A stretch of DNA of 64,000 nucleotides, taken from the NCBI GenBank assembly GCA_001660395.1, contig LXWE01000002.1:1-64000 (forward strand), given 5' to 3'. Shown here in pieces: positions 38,436-47,124 of this stretch. The notes below the pieces were generated by a model. It had not been told where the DNA came from, ran no database searches, and was given only the letters and a program-made list of their open reading frames with translations. Each line of letters starts with the position of its first letter. The first letter of the stretch is position 1. A program made the position numbers and the translations under genes. This DNA comes from Alteromonadaceae bacterium XY-R5 (lineage in GTDB: Bacteria; Pseudomonadota; Gammaproteobacteria; Enterobacterales; Alteromonadaceae).

Positions 38436-40367
38436 TCACCATTTCTGAGGTTGGCCAAAATAGTAACCTTGGAAATAGTCAACAAACAAAGACTGCAATG
38501 TCTGTGCCTCTGCTTCAGATTCAACCAATTCTGCAATAACCTGGATGTTCAATCCGTGAGCAATGTTCACCAGTGACTGTACAAAAAACTGGTTGTCAGT
38601 GGTGTCTTCAATGTGTCGGGTAAAGCGACCATCAATCTTAATGAAATTTGGACGCAGTTTACGCAATAGCGTAAAGGCACCAATACTGCTGCCAACCCGT
38701 TCGATGGTGAGCTGGGCTCCCAGTTGTCTTAAGGCATCGGCCAATGATTCTGTTAACTGGGGAGACTGTTGCAAACAGCTTTCGCCAATCTCAAACACCA
38801 AAGCAGGGCATAAGGCTTTGTGTGTTGTAAGCATAGCGATCAATTTAGTGACACTACTTTGGCTGGATAAGGTCGCGGGGGATAAATTAATGGCAATAAG
38901 TTCGTCGGCCTCCGACGAGCTATGCTCCAGTATTTTTTCAATAATCAGTAAATCCAGATCTGATGCTAATTGAAGTTTCTCTGCTTCCGATACCAACTGC
39001 GCCATCGGAATATATTCGTTACCACCGGCGACTTTAAAACGGGCAAAGCATTCCAGATAAATAGGCTGCTTATCGGCGTTGAACACTGGCTGGCGCACAA
39101 TGTCGACAGAACGATGGGTAATAATGTCCTGAATCTGGCTTCGCCAGGCAGACTGAGGCTGCTGCATACGCACCTGACTGGCAAGCTGCCAGCGATTGGC
39201 AGAATTTAGGGCCGCCGTCAGGGCCGAGTCGGCCATTTCGAGTAAGTCGCCGCGCTTAGTGCTGGCCGTAAAATGGGCTGCCCCCATATGCGCACAGCCA
39301 TGTTTATATATCGACAGGTGCTGGGCATTAAACTTTTCTGTCAGGCTGGTTAATAGCCCGGTGCATTGCTCTTCACTGGCATTTTCCAGCAACAGGGCAA
39401 AATCCCCACCGCGAATTCGGAATACCTCGGTAGCTAAATCGGCGGTATCTCCTTCAAAACTTAAAATATGGGCCACCGACTTAATGTAAATATCAGCTGT
39501 ATTTGCGCCCTGAGATTCATTCACATAGGCAAGGCTGGAAAGACGGATCAAAATTAAATAGCCATCAGCAGGCATTTCGTTATCGCTAAGTACACGTGAT
39601 AATTTGTTGTCCATGGCCAGTTTGTTACCCAATTGCGTCAGTGCATCAATATAGGCACTTTGATAATAGCTTTGCGCCTGCGCCGTCAGCTCTTTGTACT
39701 GCTTATTTAACACGGCAGACATTTTATTGATGGCCATCACCATCAGGTTTAATTCGCGGGTTTTGGGAACCGGTGATACCTCGGAAAAGTCGCGCGCACA
39801 AATACGCTCAGTTGCCGCGATCACGGCTTTAATGGGTTGGTTGATAAGTTTTAGCAATCCAAGCAATAACACTATCCCCAGTAAAAACAGCACCGCAGTA
39901 AGCCAGAAGGTATCTTTGGCGTTTTCCCATAACTGGGCGTATCCCAGGCCAGGATGGCTTTTAACCTGCAGTTTACCGGCCATGGTCCAGCCGCTGTTGA
40001 TTTCGGTATTGGCGACAGGGGGGGTTAACGGAAATATCTGAATAAACCAGTCGGGGACGGTTTCTGGCAGGGGCGGATTGTGCTTTTCCAACAACACATT
40101 ATCTTGCATATCGGTTAGCACGATGGATTGGTAATAGCCCCGATCGAAAATAGCGTTGATCATTGCATCGACAATGGGCAAGTCGGCATCGCTGCCCAAA
40201 TATGGGGAGATAGACAAGCCTAAAGACGTCGCCGTATCCTGAGCGTGAGACGTGAGTTGATCGTCAATATAAGTGCGGGTGCTGTTCACGTTGATCCAAA
40301 CAGTACTGACAAACACCAGTCCCAGAACCAGTAACAACCCCAAACTAAACTGTCGCGATAAAGACAT
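38436..40367 (-). CDS. lapD: LapD-type c-di-GMP receptor (degenerate GGDEF-EAL)
   Basis: Inner-membrane protein of 643 residues with two helices (about 8-26 and 153-173) around a LapD/MoxY periplasmic domain with DDQLTSHAQDTATSLGLSIS, then HAMP, GGDEF and EAL domains. The GGDEF site reads RIRGGDFALLLE and the EAL site reads ECFARF, so both enzymes should be inactive, as in LapD, where the EAL domain only binds c-di-GMP. The receptor then sequesters LapG and keeps a large adhesin on the surface. It lies 15 bases downstream of lapG. Confidence 0.9.
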   Translation of the reverse strand: MSLSRQFSLGLLLVLGLVFVSTVWINVNSTRTYIDDQLTSHAQDTATSLGLSISPYLGSDADLPIVDAMINAIFDRGYYQSIVLTDMQDNVLLEKHNPPLPETVPDWFIQIFPLTPPVANTEINSGWTMAGKLQVKSHPGLGYAQLWENAKDTFWLTAVLFLLGIVLLLGLLKLINQPIKAVIAATERICARDFSEVSPVPKTRELNLMVMAINKMSAVLNKQYKELTAQAQSYYQSAYIDALTQLGNKLAMDNKLSRVLSDNEMPADGYLILIRLSSLAYVNESQGANTADIYIKSVAHILSFEGDTADLATEVFRIRGGDFALLLENASEEQCTGLLTSLTEKFNAQHLSIYKHGCAHMGAAHFTASTKRGDLLEMADSALTAALNSANRWQLASQVRMQQPQSAWRSQIQDIITHRSVDIVRQPVFNADKQPIYLECFARFKVAGGNEYIPMAQLVSEAEKLQLASDLDLLIIEKILEHSSSEADELIAINLSPATLSSQSSVTKLIAMLTTHKALCPALVFEIGESCLQQSPQLTESLADALRQLGAQLTIERVGSSIGAFTLLRKLRPNFIKIDGRFTRHIEDTTDNQFFVQSLVNIAHGLNIQVIAELVESEAEAQTLQSLFVDYFQGYYFGQPQKW

Positions 40368-40382
40368 GTGCTTTCCTGCTTA

Positions 40383-41033
40383 TTAAAACCCGTGTTCGAT
40401 ACGGGCGGTTAAATCTTCCCAAAGGCTGTGCTTTTGATCTGAGCGAAGCTGTTTACCTCGTCCCTGTGCTTTTGCCAGCCATAAACCATCACCGTTAAAG
40501 CTATATACCGGCAACAGATCCCGGCGTTGGTTCGCCGGTAAAATTCGTGGATTAATATTATCGAGTACCAGCGGCACTGCATCCGGTGTCGGGAAATAGG
40601 CCAGTACCATATGGGCCTGATTTAGTCGCAATGCCTTAACGTACATCAGACGCATTTTACTGTCAGGGATGCCCAATGACCGTAAACTGAAGTATTTAGC
40701 TATGGTAAAATCTTCGCAGTCGCCACCATTCGAAGCTAAAAACTCCACAGGTGTTGCCCAATAATCTGTCTTGCCCCAGTGTTCAATATCATCTACGAAT
40801 GGAGTTTGATTTAAGAAATTATTGACTTCAAATAATTGGTCTTCAGGGGCTTTACCTTTGTTTTCTTCAAGCAACTGTTGCCAATCACGGACGCGTATCT
40901 CAGCTTCGCTGCCGTATTTAGCATGAACATCGGCAAAAAGCTTTTCGGAAAATTTAATCTCGGACAGGGTTTGCTTTAGCACGATAAAAGGCGCTATCAA
41001 ACACAAGAGCTTTAACCCGTTTATTAATCTCAT
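40383..41033 (-). CDS. lapG: LapG-type periplasmic cysteine protease
   Basis: Transglutaminase-like cysteine protease of 216 residues that cuts a LapA-type adhesin off the cell when c-di-GMP is low. The catalytic Cys is in NGGDCEDFTIAKY (about residue 106), His in LNQAHMVLAY and Asp in LVLDNINP. The N-terminus at 41033 begins a signal-like helix. A longer TTG start at 41099 has AGAGG at good spacing and would add 22 residues, so the start is uncertain. Paired with lapD; no adhesin gene is in the window. Confidence 0.9.
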   Translation of the reverse strand: MRLINGLKLLCLIAPFIVLKQTLSEIKFSEKLFADVHAKYGSEAEIRVRDWQQLLEENKGKAPEDQLFEVNNFLNQTPFVDDIEHWGKTDYWATPVEFLASNGGDCEDFTIAKYFSLRSLGIPDSKMRLMYVKALRLNQAHMVLAYFPTPDAVPLVLDNINPRILPANQRRDLLPVYSFNGDGLWLAKAQGRGKQLRSDQKHSLWEDLTARIEHGF

Positions 41034-41104
41034 CCGATTAAAGAAAATTTGAATTGAATTAATGGTATCCTTAACCACAAAAGGCCTGCATAACCCCAAT
41101 CCAT
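41030..41104 (-). CDS. Possible 24-residue leader ORF before lapG
   Basis: An ATG at 41104 opens a 24-codon frame whose TGA overlaps the lapG ATG as ATGA. AGAGG lies only 2 bases upstream, too close for a good ribosome site; the same AGAGG is better placed for the in-frame TTG of a longer lapG. The AGAGG is within the hairpin ACCTCT/AGAGGT (41106-41121). It may be chance. Confidence 0.2.
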   Translation of the reverse strand: MDWGYAGLLWLRIPLIQFKFSLIG

Positions 41105-41330
41105 TACCTCTGTAAAGAGGTTGTTATGTAATTGATGTAATGTAATTAAACCTTAATTTGGCTATGGCAAATAGACATATACAGACGTAGGTTACTACTA
41201 AAAACAATGCCTTAACAGTTCAATGTGTTGGAAAACTGGTGTCAATCTTGCAGAACACGATAGCAGGCGGATGTGTAGGGTGTGTCGCATTCGATGTCTT
41301 TAGGGAAGAGATAGTTACGATGTTGTGTTT

Positions 41331-43319
41331 ATGCGTACCACATTAAAAATGGCAACTGTTGCAAGCAATCTTGCGATCAGTCTTCTTTTTCTTAGCTTCT
41401 GCGTAATTATTCGTCCGACCCATGCCTCAGAGGCTCCCAAGGTTTATGGCTGGGGGGGCGGCGGCGCATTTACCAGTTACTTCCGATATTTAGGAAATAC
41501 CTATTTAGCGTCTGATGTGGCGGGTGTCTGGAAGCAAGAAAATGGACATTGGAAACCCTATGTAGAAGGCTTAGGTAACTATAACGTCACTAAGCTTACA
41601 TCTTTCAATAATAAGTTGATTGCTATTACAACAGACACCATTTTTGAGTCAGATGGAGTAGGCCCATGGCGCGCTATTAACATTAAAATAAATACCTACC
41701 GCAGTGAGACTGACCATCCCGTTGTTCAGGTAGGCGAATTAATGTGCATCGCCAGCAGAAGATTTAAGGTTCAGTGTGTTGATACAGAATTTAACGAAAT
41801 TGAGTTTGATACGCCTATAGAAAAAATAAAGGGTTTGCAAATAGTGCAAGGTAAACCCAATGAACTGTTTGTGTTTGGCGACAATTCACTTTATCTGTTG
41901 AAGATGAAATCTGGCAAGACTGAATTAGTGAGGGAATTCCCCTCCTCGGTTATTTCTATGCCGCAGATAGCTGGCAAACAATTGGTTGCCACAGCGAAGG
42001 GGATTTATGAACTTAATGCTCAGAATAATAAGCCTTTTTATGAACCTAAATCAGGATCAATAGTTAACTGTTTTGCGGGTACTTCGGCTGATAGAGGTGG
42101 CGTTATCTATATTGGTCAGGGTAATCGATGGACTCAAAAGCTGTACGCCTTTAGCCTAACCAATGATGGCTTTGATAAGTTGGGGAGAATAAATGTGCAG
42201 ATGGACAAACGTTTCCCTCATCGAAAATATCAAACATGGCTGACTAAATTTCTAGATGTGTACAAAAGTGATCATCAAATTTGGATAACCGATTACTGGG
42301 GAGTGTACCAGTTAACCGGCGAGCAAGATGACATGCTAGAGGAAGTTACCGATGACGCGATAAATACGGTTTCTACGGATTTGTTTGTATCTGACCAACA
42401 TATTTTTGTAAGTACGATGGATGTTGGTTTAGTAAAAGTGGAGCGGCAGTCATCCACCAAAAATGAATTTCAATTACTCACTCCCCATGCTTTGCGTGGG
42501 CATGCCTGGTCGATGTTGTATTTGAATGATCGGCTTACCGCATTGTTTTCTCCCTGGAATAAAGCCGATGACTATCTCGTAGAATATTCAGAGGTGGACG
42601 AAGCTGTTACGAGCCGAAAATTAACGGATTTTCGTAGCCGCGAATCTAAGGGAGCATTTTGGGGGAAGGGGTATGCTAGGCAGTTGTTTTACTATCATGG
42701 TTTGGGTTCCGTAAGAGACGGGGTCAATGGTGGCTTTGTTTATGACTCAGAAAGTAATAAGCAAAACATACATATAGAGGTTGGAGATAGAAATCGTGTA
42801 TTTCGGGCTATTAGCGAATTTAATGGTGAATTATATACGGCAACATGTGATAGCCACCCTGGGGTGTATGTTTTTAATCAATATCTGGAGCAGATAAGTT
42901 TTATTAGAGCTCCAGCAGGCTTTTGTCCATTCAGTGTGCAAAAGGCTCGTGGAAGCTTATATTTCCTTGGCTCTCGAAGCTCCAACTCAGAGGTTTATGT
43001 TCTAAATGACAACCAATTAGAAAAAGTATTTTCAACGCCTAAGGGGAGTGCATTTTATGCGTTAGCTGCCAATCCTAGCGCGTTGAATGAGTTGGTGGTC
43101 GCCACTACGACATGGTCAAATAAGGCGACGAGTGCTCTTTTCGTTTCCATAGACGGTGGAAACTCATTTATCGATAATAGTTGTTTGCTTACCCATCGAA
43201 ATGGTGTTGTACGAATAATAATCAAAGACGGTGAGGGAAAAGTATTTATTCAGCAAAAAGTAGGCGGTGGAATTGAAATGAGTACCGAACTGCTATTTTC
43301 CGAATCTGCATGTACATAA
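41331..43319 (+). CDS. Secreted beta-propeller-like protein of unknown function
   Basis: Protein of about 662 residues with a signal peptide (about 1-33, ending THAS). The mature part is a long series of short beta-rich repeats with Asp, Gly and aromatic turns (LASDVAGVWKQENGHWKPYV, ITDYWGVYQLTGEQDDM) and an Asp-box LFVSIDGGNSF near the C-terminus, as in BNR/sortilin-type propellers. No catalytic set was recognised. It starts the right-hand plus-strand half of the exopolysaccharide cluster, just before the GT4 gene, suggesting a role in polymer modification or binding. ATG 41331 was chosen; GTG 41325 is two codons earlier. Confidence 0.75.
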   Translation: MRTTLKMATVASNLAISLLFLSFCVIIRPTHASEAPKVYGWGGGGAFTSYFRYLGNTYLASDVAGVWKQENGHWKPYVEGLGNYNVTKLTSFNNKLIAITTDTIFESDGVGPWRAINIKINTYRSETDHPVVQVGELMCIASRRFKVQCVDTEFNEIEFDTPIEKIKGLQIVQGKPNELFVFGDNSLYLLKMKSGKTELVREFPSSVISMPQIAGKQLVATAKGIYELNAQNNKPFYEPKSGSIVNCFAGTSADRGGVIYIGQGNRWTQKLYAFSLTNDGFDKLGRINVQMDKRFPHRKYQTWLTKFLDVYKSDHQIWITDYWGVYQLTGEQDDMLEEVTDDAINTVSTDLFVSDQHIFVSTMDVGLVKVERQSSTKNEFQLLTPHALRGHAWSMLYLNDRLTALFSPWNKADDYLVEYSEVDEAVTSRKLTDFRSRESKGAFWGKGYARQLFYYHGLGSVRDGVNGGFVYDSESNKQNIHIEVGDRNRVFRAISEFNGELYTATCDSHPGVYVFNQYLEQISFIRAPAGFCPFSVQKARGSLYFLGSRSSNSEVYVLNDNQLEKVFSTPKGSAFYALAANPSALNELVVATTTWSNKATSALFVSIDGGNSFIDNSCLLTHRNGVVRIIIKDGEGKVFIQQKVGGGIEMSTELLFSESACT

Positions 43320-43373
43320 AATTTTTTACTCTTTTATAAGCATTTTTGAAAGCGCACAATTAAAAGGAATTAA

Positions 43374-44606
43374 ATGAGAAGTATGAAAGTTACTTACTTT
43401 ATTAATCACTATCCTAAAGTGAGTCATACCTTTATTAGAAATGAAATCCTCGGGCTTGAAGGATTAGGCATAGAGGTTGAGCGGGTTTCAATTCATAGTG
43501 ATAAGGATATTTATCCGGATAATCCTGATTTTAGTGAAAAGGCTAAAACTCATTATTTGCTCGCGGCTAACAAAATAAAGCTGGGATTATCGCTTATTTT
43601 TTCTGCGTCAAAACAATTCAAACGCGTTATTGAATGTAGCTTGCTTTGTTTAAAGCTTAGCCGCACCTCAGACCGTGGTCTTCTCAAGAATCTTTTCTAC
43701 TTAGGGGAAGGTGTATTGCTGGCCGAACAGGTTAAGCGCAATGGTAGTCAGCATATTCATGCGCATTTTGGCACCAATTCCACTGATATTGCTATGTATG
43801 CCTCTATGATAGCTCAGGTACCTTTTAGTTTTACGGTACATGGTCCGGAAGAATTCGACCGTACATTTGGTATTAATTTAGGCGAAAAAATCAAACGCGC
43901 AGATTCGGTCTTTGCCATCACTAAATATTGTCAAAGTCAGCTTTTCCGTTGGTGTGCCTATGAAGATTGGAAAAAGATTAGAATTGTTCACTGTGGTTTA
44001 GGTGAGATCTTTTTTGATCCTTCGACAGCAGGTTCAGCCCCAGAAGCAAAAAATGACGGCATGATCAATGCGTTATTTATTGGAAGACTATGTGAACAGA
44101 AAGGGCCGATGATCTTGCTCGAGTCTTTACCTGCGCTGCTCAATGACGGCATAAAGCTACATGTCACGTTCGCCGGCGATGGTGAGTTGAGACATGAAAT
44201 GGAAAAGTTTATCTCTGAAAATAGCCTGGAGCATGCGGTTACCATTACAGGTTGGGTAGACTCTAACCGCATAAAGGCATTGCTTCAGAAATCTACATTG
44301 ATGATTCTACCTAGTTTTGCGGAAGGTTTACCTGTTGCCATTATGGAGGCACTGGCACTAAAAGTGCCCGTGCTTACCACTCACATCAATGGCATCCCTG
44401 AATTAATCGAACATGGCAGATCCGGGCTCCTTGTAACGCCAGGTTGCAAAGAATCGTTAATTGAAGCTATCAAGGCCTTTGATAGCCTGACGGAGCAAGA
44501 ACGATTCGAGATAGTTGAGGAAGGCTACAAGCGGGTTGAAGTAGAGCACTCGTCTGCAACGGAATCAAAGAAAATACAACAATATTTAATGCCGGAAATA
44601 TCATGA
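43374..44606 (+). CDS. GT4-family glycosyltransferase
   Basis: Retaining GT-B glycosyltransferase of 410 residues. The N-terminal half has HTFIRNEILGLEGLGIEVE and HAHFGTNSTDIAMY; the C-terminal half has ALFIGRLCEQKGP and the E-x7-E nucleotide-sugar motif EGLPVAIME (about residue 319). Similar enzymes (WcaL/EpsD-like) add sugars to lipid-linked repeat units on the cytosolic face. AAAAGGA precedes the start. It overlaps the next GT2 gene by 4 bases (ATGA). Confidence 0.9.
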   Translation: MRSMKVTYFINHYPKVSHTFIRNEILGLEGLGIEVERVSIHSDKDIYPDNPDFSEKAKTHYLLAANKIKLGLSLIFSASKQFKRVIECSLLCLKLSRTSDRGLLKNLFYLGEGVLLAEQVKRNGSQHIHAHFGTNSTDIAMYASMIAQVPFSFTVHGPEEFDRTFGINLGEKIKRADSVFAITKYCQSQLFRWCAYEDWKKIRIVHCGLGEIFFDPSTAGSAPEAKNDGMINALFIGRLCEQKGPMILLESLPALLNDGIKLHVTFAGDGELRHEMEKFISENSLEHAVTITGWVDSNRIKALLQKSTLMILPSFAEGLPVAIMEALALKVPVLTTHINGIPELIEHGRSGLLVTPGCKESLIEAIKAFDSLTEQERFEIVEEGYKRVEVEHSSATESKKIQQYLMPEIS

Positions 44607-45808
44607 TTACATTGATTGAATTTATCATAGCCTTTCCAATTGCTGTACTGACAACGCTGCTGGTTGCTGAGTTGTTGCTCGGTACGTTATTTTTAAGAGA
44701 TTTCTCAAAACTGAGCCTTAAACGACAAGCGAATACCGAGCTTTTACCAAAAGACATAGCGACCGCAGTATTGATTCCTGCCCACAACGAAGAAGACGTG
44801 ATTGCTAACACTCTCATTAATCTGAAAAAATCCATAGGCGCCCAGGACGTCATAGTTGTTGTAGCGGATAATTGTTCCGATGACACAAGTAAAATATGCA
44901 AGGGCCTGGGTGTAATTGTACTGGAACGTTCTAATACCCAGGAATTAGGCAAAGGTTACGCATTGGAGCACGGGCGTAAGTGGATCCTTGAGAACTTAGA
45001 TGTTGAAGCTGTAGTGCTATTTGACGCGGACTGTGAATTTAAAGGCGATAGTTTCAAACAGTTAGTAAACATAGCTCATGCTCGAGGAGCCGTTTGCCAG
45101 TCGTGTTACCTGATGAAATCCAAAGGTAAAGCACCCAAAACGATAGTGGCTGAACTTACCTGGTGGCTCAAAAATGCTGTAAGACCCCTAGGCCATAAGA
45201 AATTGGGGATGGGGACTCAAATTCAAGGGTCAGGAATTGCGTTTCCAGTCGAAATTTTCAACCAGATTAGCTTGGCCAGCGGCTCGATTGTTGAAGACCT
45301 GGAGTTAGGGCTGAATTTATCGATGAGTGGTATGCGTGTGTTTTATTGCGAATCGTCACTCGTCGAGAGCTACTTCCCCGAAAATACCCAAGGCCTTGCG
45401 GCCCAGCGAACACGTTGGGAACATGGTCATCTCTCTATCCTGAATAAGTTACCGAGACTGATGTTTAAATCATTAACAAACGGAGATTTTAAATCTGTTG
45501 GGCTACTGCTGGATGCAGCAATACCACCACTTTTTAGTTTTATATTACTGCAAATGGCGACATTATTTATCGGTGCTTTAGTCTATATTCTTCTCGATGC
45601 ACCATTGCTGCTAAACACCATGCTATTTTGTGTTGTCGCAACTTATTCTTCGCTGCTTTTAGTCTGGTTGACTCATGGGTACAAAATTGTCGGATTAAAC
45701 TCAATTACGCTAGTTATAAAGTTCTTCTTATCTAAATTTTCAATTTACGTGAGTTTTATTACGCGAAAACAAGCCGTGTGGGAAAAAACCACCAGAGATA
45801 AAGAATAG
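44603..45808 (+). CDS. Membrane GT2-family glycosyltransferase (processive type)
   Basis: Protein of 401 residues with an N-terminal helix, a GT-A domain (AVLIPAHNEEDVIANTLINL, metal site FDADCEF, catalytic IVEDLELG, acceptor motif QRTRW near 270) and two or three C-terminal helices. The D, DxD, ED and QxxRW set is that of cellulose/hyaluronan synthase-like GT2 enzymes, though the short membrane part fits single-sugar transfer as well. Translationally coupled to the GT4 gene. Confidence 0.88.
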   Translation: MITLIEFIIAFPIAVLTTLLVAELLLGTLFLRDFSKLSLKRQANTELLPKDIATAVLIPAHNEEDVIANTLINLKKSIGAQDVIVVVADNCSDDTSKICKGLGVIVLERSNTQELGKGYALEHGRKWILENLDVEAVVLFDADCEFKGDSFKQLVNIAHARGAVCQSCYLMKSKGKAPKTIVAELTWWLKNAVRPLGHKKLGMGTQIQGSGIAFPVEIFNQISLASGSIVEDLELGLNLSMSGMRVFYCESSLVESYFPENTQGLAAQRTRWEHGHLSILNKLPRLMFKSLTNGDFKSVGLLLDAAIPPLFSFILLQMATLFIGALVYILLDAPLLLNTMLFCVVATYSSLLLVWLTHGYKIVGLNSITLVIKFFLSKFSIYVSFITRKQAVWEKTTRDKE

Positions 45809-45820
45809 GTGGTTTGAAGA

Positions 45821-47053
45821 ATGTCTAATTTTAAAAGGCTGTACTTTTACTCTCCTGTATTCGTTTTTATTATGTTGTTCAGGTCTTCAATGGACCCAAT
45901 GTTGGCACTTATCCATTTTGGCCCATTTACTGCGGGAGCGTTACTCAATGTCGTAATGTTGATGCTGCTAGCTGGGGTGTTTTTTAATTCTAAATTTAAA
46001 ATTAATAGTTTAATTTTGCCATGGATTCCTTTGCTGCTATGTATTGCTATTTCTTTATTTTATACATCGCAACCAGTCATGGGTGTTAAGAGCTTTTTAG
46101 TTTTTATTACCTATCTTGCTGCGTTTATCATTCCGTTTAACTTTATAAAGTCTGACGAACATTTTATTGAATGTCTTAAGCTTATTGTATATTCCTCTTT
46201 GATCCCCATTCTTTCTGTTGTTCACGAGTTTATTTTTCCTGAAGCAAGTACAAATGAAAATGGTTTTCGGCTTTTTGGCACCTTTTCACATCCTAATATT
46301 TTTGCATTCTATTTGGTGACCGTGTTGAGTGTCTGCTTTTTTGTTATTAAGAGTTCTTTGTTTTCAGATGAAATTAAATTCAGGAGACACTGTTTTATTA
46401 TAATGCTCATGGCTTTGATTTGCATTCTCGGTACAAAGACGAGATCGGCTTGGATTGTTATAGCCATGTTGGTTTTTATTTGGGGTGTTTTTCAAGAGAA
46501 AAAATATTTGGTCTATCTTTTTCTTGTCGCAATATTGGCTCTAATGATTCCAAGTGTTAATGAACGTGTATTTGATCTATTTCAGGGTAACGATACGGAT
46601 GCATTTTTGAATGATTATGAAAAGCTTAATTCACTTGCATGGCGAAAAGTCATATGGGCAGGAGCTTTAGATAAATACTGGGAACAACCTTTTTTTGGAT
46701 TTGGCTATGAAAGTTTTACCACATATTCAGGGCATTTCTTTCTAATTGATAAAGAAGGTGAAGGCGCTGGCGCACATAATTCTTATGTTCAACTTCTTTT
46801 TGAGTTGGGTGTGGTCGGATTGTTGGCCTTTATATATTTTCTTTTTAAGCCGTTGTTAGTTTTATTTCGGGCGATTCCTCTGGCCAGGGAAAATGTAATT
46901 GTTTTTGGATTATTCCTTGCCTATTGCCTAATTCATTATTCTGACAATATTTTCGATTATTTAGCATTTAATTGGTATTTTTGGTTTTTTATCGGAGCAT
47001 TTCTTGCTCATGTGAATTTATTGAGAGTAAATCATAAAGCTATGAGGTTGTAA
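45821..47053 (+). CDS. wzy: Wzy-type O-antigen/exopolysaccharide polymerase, second copy
   Basis: Inner-membrane protein of 410 residues with around 11 hydrophobic segments and a large loop carrying GFGYESFTTYSGHF and GAGAHNSYVQLLFELGVVGL, the Wzy_C pattern. From its position among glycosyltransferases and near a flippase it is the likely polymerase for the repeat unit. Base composition becomes visibly AT-richer here, as is common for exchanged polymer-specific cassettes. Confidence 0.85.
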   Translation: MSNFKRLYFYSPVFVFIMLFRSSMDPMLALIHFGPFTAGALLNVVMLMLLAGVFFNSKFKINSLILPWIPLLLCIAISLFYTSQPVMGVKSFLVFITYLAAFIIPFNFIKSDEHFIECLKLIVYSSLIPILSVVHEFIFPEASTNENGFRLFGTFSHPNIFAFYLVTVLSVCFFVIKSSLFSDEIKFRRHCFIIMLMALICILGTKTRSAWIVIAMLVFIWGVFQEKKYLVYLFLVAILALMIPSVNERVFDLFQGNDTDAFLNDYEKLNSLAWRKVIWAGALDKYWEQPFFGFGYESFTTYSGHFFLIDKEGEGAGAHNSYVQLLFELGVVGLLAFIYFLFKPLLVLFRAIPLARENVIVFGLFLAYCLIHYSDNIFDYLAFNWYFWFFIGAFLAHVNLLRVNHKAMRL

Positions 47054-47124
47054 GTAAATTAAACTTTTAGGTTTGGAAGTTGGGTTTAACACCTTTTGGT
47101 AGTGTTATAAATTGGGGGAGTCAT

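Noticed and set aside
38436-40367. Active diguanylate cyclase/phosphodiesterase call for the protein at 38436
   Set aside because: The GGDEF and EAL sites read RGGDF and ECF, so it is better explained as a LapD-type receptor.
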